From positions 1,922,001-1,986,000 of the forward strand of contig NZ_CP182493.1 in assembly GCF_052056295.1 (NCBI RefSeq): a stretch of DNA of 64,000 nucleotides, written 5' to 3'. Positions 60,480 to 64,000 of this stretch are shown piece after piece. Every line of letters starts with the position of its first letter. The first letter of the stretch is position 1. The stretch comes from Catenovulum sp052056295. Lineage in GTDB: Bacteria; Pseudomonadota; Gammaproteobacteria; Enterobacterales; Alteromonadaceae. Below the pieces are notes generated by a model that had not been told where the DNA came from, ran no database searches, and saw nothing but the letters and a program-made list of their open reading frames with translations. Both the position numbers and the translations under genes were made by a program.

Positions 60480-62474
60480 ATGCTTGAGCATGTTGGTGTG
60501 CAAATACTGCTATTTGTTAGTGTTACTTTATTGGTTGGTGTCAGTTTGCGCCATTTGCTTAAACAAGTAGCACTGCCTTACACAGTCGCACTTTTGTTAG
60601 TAGGTATTTTATTTGGCTTAATCTACCGCTTCGACCAAGCAGACATGCCCGACGTGTATAACCATACTGTGCAATTAGTTGCGGATATAGACCCACATTT
60701 AATTCTGTTTTTATTTTTACCCACACTGATATTTGAATCCGCCCACTCAATTCAAACGCATTTATTTAAACGTGCTTTTAGCCAAATAGCACTGCTGGCA
60801 GTGCCGGGTTTAATTATCTGCACCGTATTAACCGCAGCTTTTGTTAAATATCTATTCCCGTGGGACTGGAGCTGGCCAACCTGTTTAATGTTTGGTGCGC
60901 TGATAAGCGCCACCGACCCAGTTGCAGTAGTTGCCTTACTCAAAGAACTCAGTTCACGTAAACGTTTAGAAACCCTAATTGAAGGTGAATCACTGTTAAA
61001 CGACGGTACAGCCATAGTATTATTTACCCTGTTTTATAGCATGTTAACTGCAAGCCATAGCGCCGCAGTAAGCCCCTTGCATGTAATTGGCGATTTCACT
61101 TGGGTAGTCAGCTTTGGTTTTGTAATAGGTTTAGCTGGCGGTTGGTTAATGATTTTATGGCTAGGTCGAATATTTAACGATCCACTAATCGAAATAACCT
61201 CATCTATCGCCACCGCCTATTTAGTTTTTTATCTGGCCGAAGGGGTATTTCATGTATCCGGTGTGGTTGCGGTTGTTACGTTAGGCATATTGCTCGCAGC
61301 ACAAGGTCGCACGCGCATTTCCGCTGAAGTTAAACACTTCTTACATCAATTTTGGGAGTTAATGGCCTACCTAGCCAATACTCTTATTTTTGTATTGGTT
61401 GGCATTATAGTCGCGGTAAAAATTCGTTTAGACGATCTGCAAGCATGGTTAATGTTGGCCGTTTTATATTTGGCGATATTGGTTATACGTGGTTTCTCAA
61501 TTGTTGCTTTATCGCCCTTGTTAAAACATATGGGCCTAGGTTTAAGCAACGACAAATCAATTGTGCTGATTTGGGGTGGACTGCGCGGCGCAGTTGCGTT
61601 AGCGCTAGCATTATCTGTGGTGCAAAGTGAACATATTCCCAAAGCAGTTGGTGAACAAATTCTGTTTTTAACCGCAGGCATAGTGGTATTAACCATAGTC
61701 ATTAATGGTGGCACCATTCGTTTATTATTAGAAAAACTTGGCCTAAATAAATTACCCGAAGCCAAACAAAAAACCGTAGATAAAGCCGAGCTACATATTC
61801 AACTTAGCCTACAAAAAGAAATAGAAAAACTGCGTAAAGATGAAAATTTTGAAGCAGCAGATTGGTCAGTTATTTTGCAGCATGAGCACATTAATAAACT
61901 GATAACCGAAGAAGAAATAGACCATTTAACCAATGACGAACACGAACTGATTGTTGCATATAAACGACGTATTTTAGAGTCAGAAAAACGCTTTTACTGG
62001 CAACAGTTCGACCAAGGCATGTTAAGTATAAAAGCTGTGCAAATGCTCAATGACGCAGTTGAGCAAGCGCTGGATGGTGAACCGAAAATTTATCCTAGAA
62101 AAGAAATTTATATAGAACCAATAGACGGCAGTAATTTCGAACTGACTTTTTATATTGCGCATAGTTTTATTCAAGCACAAAAAACCAACTGGCGACATTT
62201 AAGCGACTTAGAAACACCCAAACATATCTACCATGTAATAGCGCAAGAGCTTGAGCAAAACATACAACAAATGCAGCATTATTTGCACGCGATTAATCAG
62301 TTTGAACCAGAACGAGTACAACAAATTCAAACCCTGCTCGCCACCCGCGTGTTATTAAATAAACGCCGGCATAAAATTGAAGACTTAGCCGAACAAGGTG
62401 TACTAGAACCCGCTGAATCAGAAAAGTTATTGGCGGATATAGACGAGCAAATTCATAAGCTGGTGTTGGGGTGA
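60480..62474 (+). CDS. CPA1-family Na+/H+ antiporter (NhaP-like)
   Basis: A 664-aa inner-membrane antiporter. About 12 TM segments occupy residues 1-425, with FGALISATDPVAVVALLKELSSRKRLETLIEGESLLNDGTAIVLF (core, TDPVAV and ND), FHVSGVVAVVTLGI and LIWGGLRGAVALALALSV. The last 240 residues are a soluble, charged, helical cytoplasmic tail (EEEIDHLTNDEHELIVAYKRRILESEKRFYW), longer than minimal NhaP and probably regulatory. It exports Na+ or K+ in exchange for H+. The ATG at 60480 has AAGGA 8 bp upstream; the longer TTG frame from 60450 is rejected. It is monocistronic. Confidence 0.92.
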   Translation: MLEHVGVQILLFVSVTLLVGVSLRHLLKQVALPYTVALLLVGILFGLIYRFDQADMPDVYNHTVQLVADIDPHLILFLFLPTLIFESAHSIQTHLFKRAFSQIALLAVPGLIICTVLTAAFVKYLFPWDWSWPTCLMFGALISATDPVAVVALLKELSSRKRLETLIEGESLLNDGTAIVLFTLFYSMLTASHSAAVSPLHVIGDFTWVVSFGFVIGLAGGWLMILWLGRIFNDPLIEITSSIATAYLVFYLAEGVFHVSGVVAVVTLGILLAAQGRTRISAEVKHFLHQFWELMAYLANTLIFVLVGIIVAVKIRLDDLQAWLMLAVLYLAILVIRGFSIVALSPLLKHMGLGLSNDKSIVLIWGGLRGAVALALALSVVQSEHIPKAVGEQILFLTAGIVVLTIVINGGTIRLLLEKLGLNKLPEAKQKTVDKAELHIQLSLQKEIEKLRKDENFEAADWSVILQHEHINKLITEEEIDHLTNDEHELIVAYKRRILESEKRFYWQQFDQGMLSIKAVQMLNDAVEQALDGEPKIYPRKEIYIEPIDGSNFELTFYIAHSFIQAQKTNWRHLSDLETPKHIYHVIAQELEQNIQQMQHYLHAINQFEPERVQQIQTLLATRVLLNKRRHKIEDLAEQGVLEPAESEKLLADIDEQIHKLVLG

Positions 62475-62520
62475 TTAGTGCTCAAGCAACTGCAGAAATT
62501 TATAAAAAATAAGGATACAA

Positions 62521-63009
62521 ATGAAACTGGAATTCCGCCCCGTTAATTTAGAAAAAAACCTACAGCACAGCATAAAATTTAGACAAGATACTTGGCTAGT
62601 CAGCTATGGCAACTTAGATGGGTACTCTGAAAAAGACACAATCAACTGGTTTGAAAAACTAGCTGCAAGTAACCCCTTTGGGTTTATTCATATTTGGCTG
62701 GACGATGCGTTAATTGGCCAATTGGAATTTAACTGCCAATTGCTAGATGATAAACAAAAGCCTTTTGTTTATATAAACCTTTTCTACCTAATTGATGCAT
62801 ACAGAGGCAAAAACGCAGCGAATGTGATTCACGAATACGTCATGCAGCAAGCCGCCACCAATCAATGTGAATATGCACTATTGCGTTATATTCCCGGCAA
62901 TATTCGCGCAGAGAAATTCTATCTAAAACATGCTTGGAACAAGGTTGGAGAAGTAGACCCGATGCGCGGTCAATTAATGCGCAGAGAGTTACCCCCCTCA
63001 TTTTCTTGA
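62521..63009 (+). CDS. GNAT-family acetyltransferase
   Basis: A 162-aa N-acetyltransferase. The fold is read from FIHIWLDDALIGQLEFNCQ (beta-4), VYINLFYLIDAYRGKNAANVIHEYVMQQAATN (Q/RxxGxG/A-like loop with YRGKNAA), and CEYALLRYIPGNIRAEKFYLKHAWNKVGE (beta-5/alpha-4). The acceptor substrate is unknown. The start is clear, with AAGGA 5 bp upstream of the ATG. It lies 46 bp after the antiporter gene and may be cotranscribed. Confidence 0.83.
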   Translation: MKLEFRPVNLEKNLQHSIKFRQDTWLVSYGNLDGYSEKDTINWFEKLAASNPFGFIHIWLDDALIGQLEFNCQLLDDKQKPFVYINLFYLIDAYRGKNAANVIHEYVMQQAATNQCEYALLRYIPGNIRAEKFYLKHAWNKVGEVDPMRGQLMRRELPPSFS

Positions 63010-63105
63010 ATATTGGTGAAAGACGGAATAGCAAAAAGAACCATTTGATTTGGGTTACCCCTTCAGCAACAGGTAATTTATTAAGTGCAATATAAGTGAA
63101 TCGTG

Positions 63106-63276
63106 TTAAACCGTAATCCTTGGTATTTCAGCAGCTTGCGCCTTTAAGTACTGAGATTTTTCTAATATGTGTTTAGCCAATCTATCAAAGTGTTGAATAC
63201 CAATGGTTTCATCGCCATACATGACATTGAGTTGATAGGCTGAAGGTTGATCTTTAGAAACCACGGCTACACCCAT
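63106..63276 (-). CDS. Small ORF of 56 aa overlapping the XRE regulator gene, unknown
   Basis: An ATG at 63276 overlaps the end of the XRE gene (GAATGGGTGTAG: the upstream stop is TAG at 63267-63269) and leads to 56 codons: MGVAVVSKDQPSAYQLNVMY, GDETIGIQHFDRLAKHILEK and on to IPRITV. Codon use looks like that of the neighbours and the gap otherwise holds no gene. I do not recognise it. As the second gene of a short operon with an antitoxin-type regulator it could be a toxin, a partner protein or a remnant of one; it bears no clear resemblance to HipA. Confidence 0.4.
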   Translation of the reverse strand: MGVAVVSKDQPSAYQLNVMYGDETIGIQHFDRLAKHILEKSQYLKAQAAEIPRITV

Positions 63277-63575
63277 TCACTTTCAGTAGTTATTGAATGA
63301 GCCGTTTCTGTTCGCGAGTCAGAGTTAATTAACATGTTAGTGGTTAATTTAATGCCCAAACCATTTAATACAGAGAACATGGCCGCCAATGTGCAATTGG
63401 CGTTACCATTTTCAAGACGAGATAATGTGTTAATGCCAATACCACACAAAGCAGCACAGTCAGCCATTTTTATGCCTAGTTTTGTACGTTTAGCTTTGAT
63501 CAATTGACCCAATACTTCCGCATTATTAATAAACTCCGTATTAGGTAGGTCAGAAACAGTAACCTTCTTTGCCAT
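63267..63575 (-). CDS. XRE-family (HipB-like) transcriptional regulator
   Basis: A 102-aa DNA-binding protein. The helix-turn-helix is VLGQLIKAKRTKLGIKMADCAALCGIGINTLSRLENGNANCTLAAMFSVLNGLGIKL (about 21-77), like HipB-type antitoxin regulators. No full-length HipA kinase is encoded on either side. The start is the ATG at 63575, with TAGGT upstream. Three evenly spaced palindromes lie upstream (see 63612-63732), which suggests autoregulation. A small ORF overlaps its stop. It may be the antitoxin-like part of a minimal or decayed toxin-antitoxin locus. Confidence 0.85.
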   Translation of the reverse strand: MAKKVTVSDLPNTEFINNAEVLGQLIKAKRTKLGIKMADCAALCGIGINTLSRLENGNANCTLAAMFSVLNGLGIKLTTNMLINSDSRTETAHSITTESEWV

Positions 63576-63611
63576 ATTTGCTTACCTATAAAAACAAGAG
63601 AGATGAATAAT

Positions 63612-63732
63612 TAATCACCAGATATAGTGATTATAGATGCAACGAAGCATTATTCAATTAAATTAACCGATAACGGTGAATTAATTAGGTGAGTTGTGTA
63701 TTCGACATTTATTCACCGACAAAGGTGAATAA
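63612..63732. promoter_or_regulatory. Three phased palindromic operators upstream of the XRE gene
   Basis: Operator 1 at 63612-63633 (TAATCAC and GTGATTA arms), operator 2 at 63661-63682 (AATTAACCG, ATAA, CGGTGAATT) and operator 3 at 63709-63732 (TTATTCACC, GACAAA, GGTGAATAA, perfect 9-bp arms). Their centres are near 63622, 63671 and 63720, so they are spaced 49 bp apart. They resemble each other (TCACC/GGTGA cores) and lie 37-157 bp upstream of the regulator start, as expected for cooperative autorepression. Confidence 0.6.
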
Positions 63733-63882
63733 TGGATATTCAACCTAAAAAGGCTGTACTTTCCTAATCCACTCTTACACATCGGTTAAGCGCAACGCTG
63801 CGTAATAACATCATAGTGATCACAGTTTCCTTAATTGTGTAGTTCACGCTAACCACCAAAACAATCTGCAGGCTGTATTTGT

Positions 63883-63908
63883 AAATAACAACTTACAGGT
63901 TGTTATTT
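63883..63908. terminator. Perfect 10-bp stem-loop in the right-end gap
   Basis: AAATAACAAC and GTTGTTATTT pair perfectly around a 6-nt loop. It lies 19 bp past the stop of the partial minus-strand frame at 63927 and may be its terminator, although the T-run is better on the plus strand (TATATTTTATTCTT). Otherwise 63733-63926 holds nothing recognisable. Confidence 0.4.
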
Positions 63909-63926
63909 ATATTTTATTCTTGCCGC

Positions 63927-64000
63927 CTACCATCTCAACGGCAAATCCACATCAAACAAAAACAGCTTAACCGACTGTTCTACAACCAGCGACAATTGTG
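63927..64000 (-). CDS. C-terminal end of a gene entering from the right edge
   Basis: The minus strand stays open from the window edge to a TAG at 63927-63929 and encodes ...QLSLVVEQSVKLFLFDVDLPLRW as the last 24 residues. The two other minus frames close within 35 bp. A stem-loop follows. The sequence is too short to name a family; whether it is translated is unproven. Confidence 0.35.
   Translation of the reverse strand, partial: QLSLVVEQSVKLFLFDVDLPLRW

Noticed and set aside
63267..63575. A HipBA toxin-antitoxin module
   Set aside because: The XRE protein is HipB-like but no HipA kinase is encoded on either side; only a 56-aa frame of unknown type follows.
1..64000. tRNA, rRNA, CRISPR array, prophage or complete IS transposase
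   Set aside because: None was seen: no direct-repeat arrays with unique spacers, no transposase or integrase motifs, and no cloverleaf-like segments noticed by eye.

Overview
The window looks like chromosomal DNA of a marine, polysaccharide-degrading gammaproteobacterium, most likely in the Alteromonadales. This is inferred from gene content, not from a marker gene: three TonB-dependent receptors (TBDRs), many secreted carbohydrate enzymes, a DUF2999 protein, a creBCD locus, a flavin halogenase beside a TBDR, and visibly AT-rich DNA. There is no rRNA, tRNA, CRISPR array, prophage or complete insertion sequence. Genes are dense, and most gaps over 150 bp hold palindromes, operators or short repeats.

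Layout. 0-11 kb is a carbohydrate region: a secreted pectate lyase with a ricin-type lectin domain, a GH97 glycosidase, a divergent TBDR followed by a TPR/2OG-Fe(II) oxygenase and a tryptophan-halogenase-like flavoenzyme, then a convergent KDG kinase. 11-16 kb is housekeeping: YceH, dimeric dUTPase, cytochrome bd (short Q-loop type) with a GbsR/MarR regulator, and DUF2999. 16-21.6 kb is an apparent interaction locus: a PI-PLC-like phosphodiesterase and a TBDR in one operon, a divergent ECF sigma factor, and a Nep1-like (NLP) cytolysin. 21.6-29.8 kb holds creBCD, a VanZ-like gene, a periplasmic binding-protein-like gene, and an operon of a beta-lactamase-fold lipoprotein with a LytS/LytTR two-component system. 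29.8-35.7 kb holds a vanadium haloperoxidase and a FecR/STN-TBDR pair whose receptor is a paralogue of the 16-kb receptor. 36-40 kb has a PEP-CTERM surface protein and a PrsT-like TPR protein.

40-53 kb: a GH13 lipoprotein amylase, a MITE-like palindrome, an ABM-domain protein, Ogt, then two divergent units. Leftward are a fungal-type GH15 glucoamylase without a signal peptide, and a metallo-beta-lactamase-fold enzyme with a pyruvate-decarboxylase-like ThDP enzyme. Rightward is a tightly packed five-gene operon: a GMC flavoenzyme with an Fe-S-like cysteine motif, a VioB-type ferritin-like protein, a sorbitol/fructose-dehydrogenase-type small subunit, an IolE-like TIM barrel and a second sugar-isomerase-like TIM barrel. 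This is the best candidate for an undescribed oxidative sugar or cyclitol pathway. 53-64 kb: a SASA/CE6-type esterase, an AraC regulator, two GNATs, a CBM9/DUF5916 outer-membrane protein paired with a GH13 amylase, a NhaP-type antiporter, and an XRE regulator with three evenly spaced operators upstream.

How it fits together: starch/alpha-glucan use (GH97, two GH13, GH15), pectin use (pectate lyase, KdgK) and enzymes likely to act on plant or algal surfaces (NLP, PLC, esterase) recur across the window. TonB-dependent uptake and surface signalling appear to connect the outside to gene control. All functions are deduced from motifs read by eye; no database search was run.
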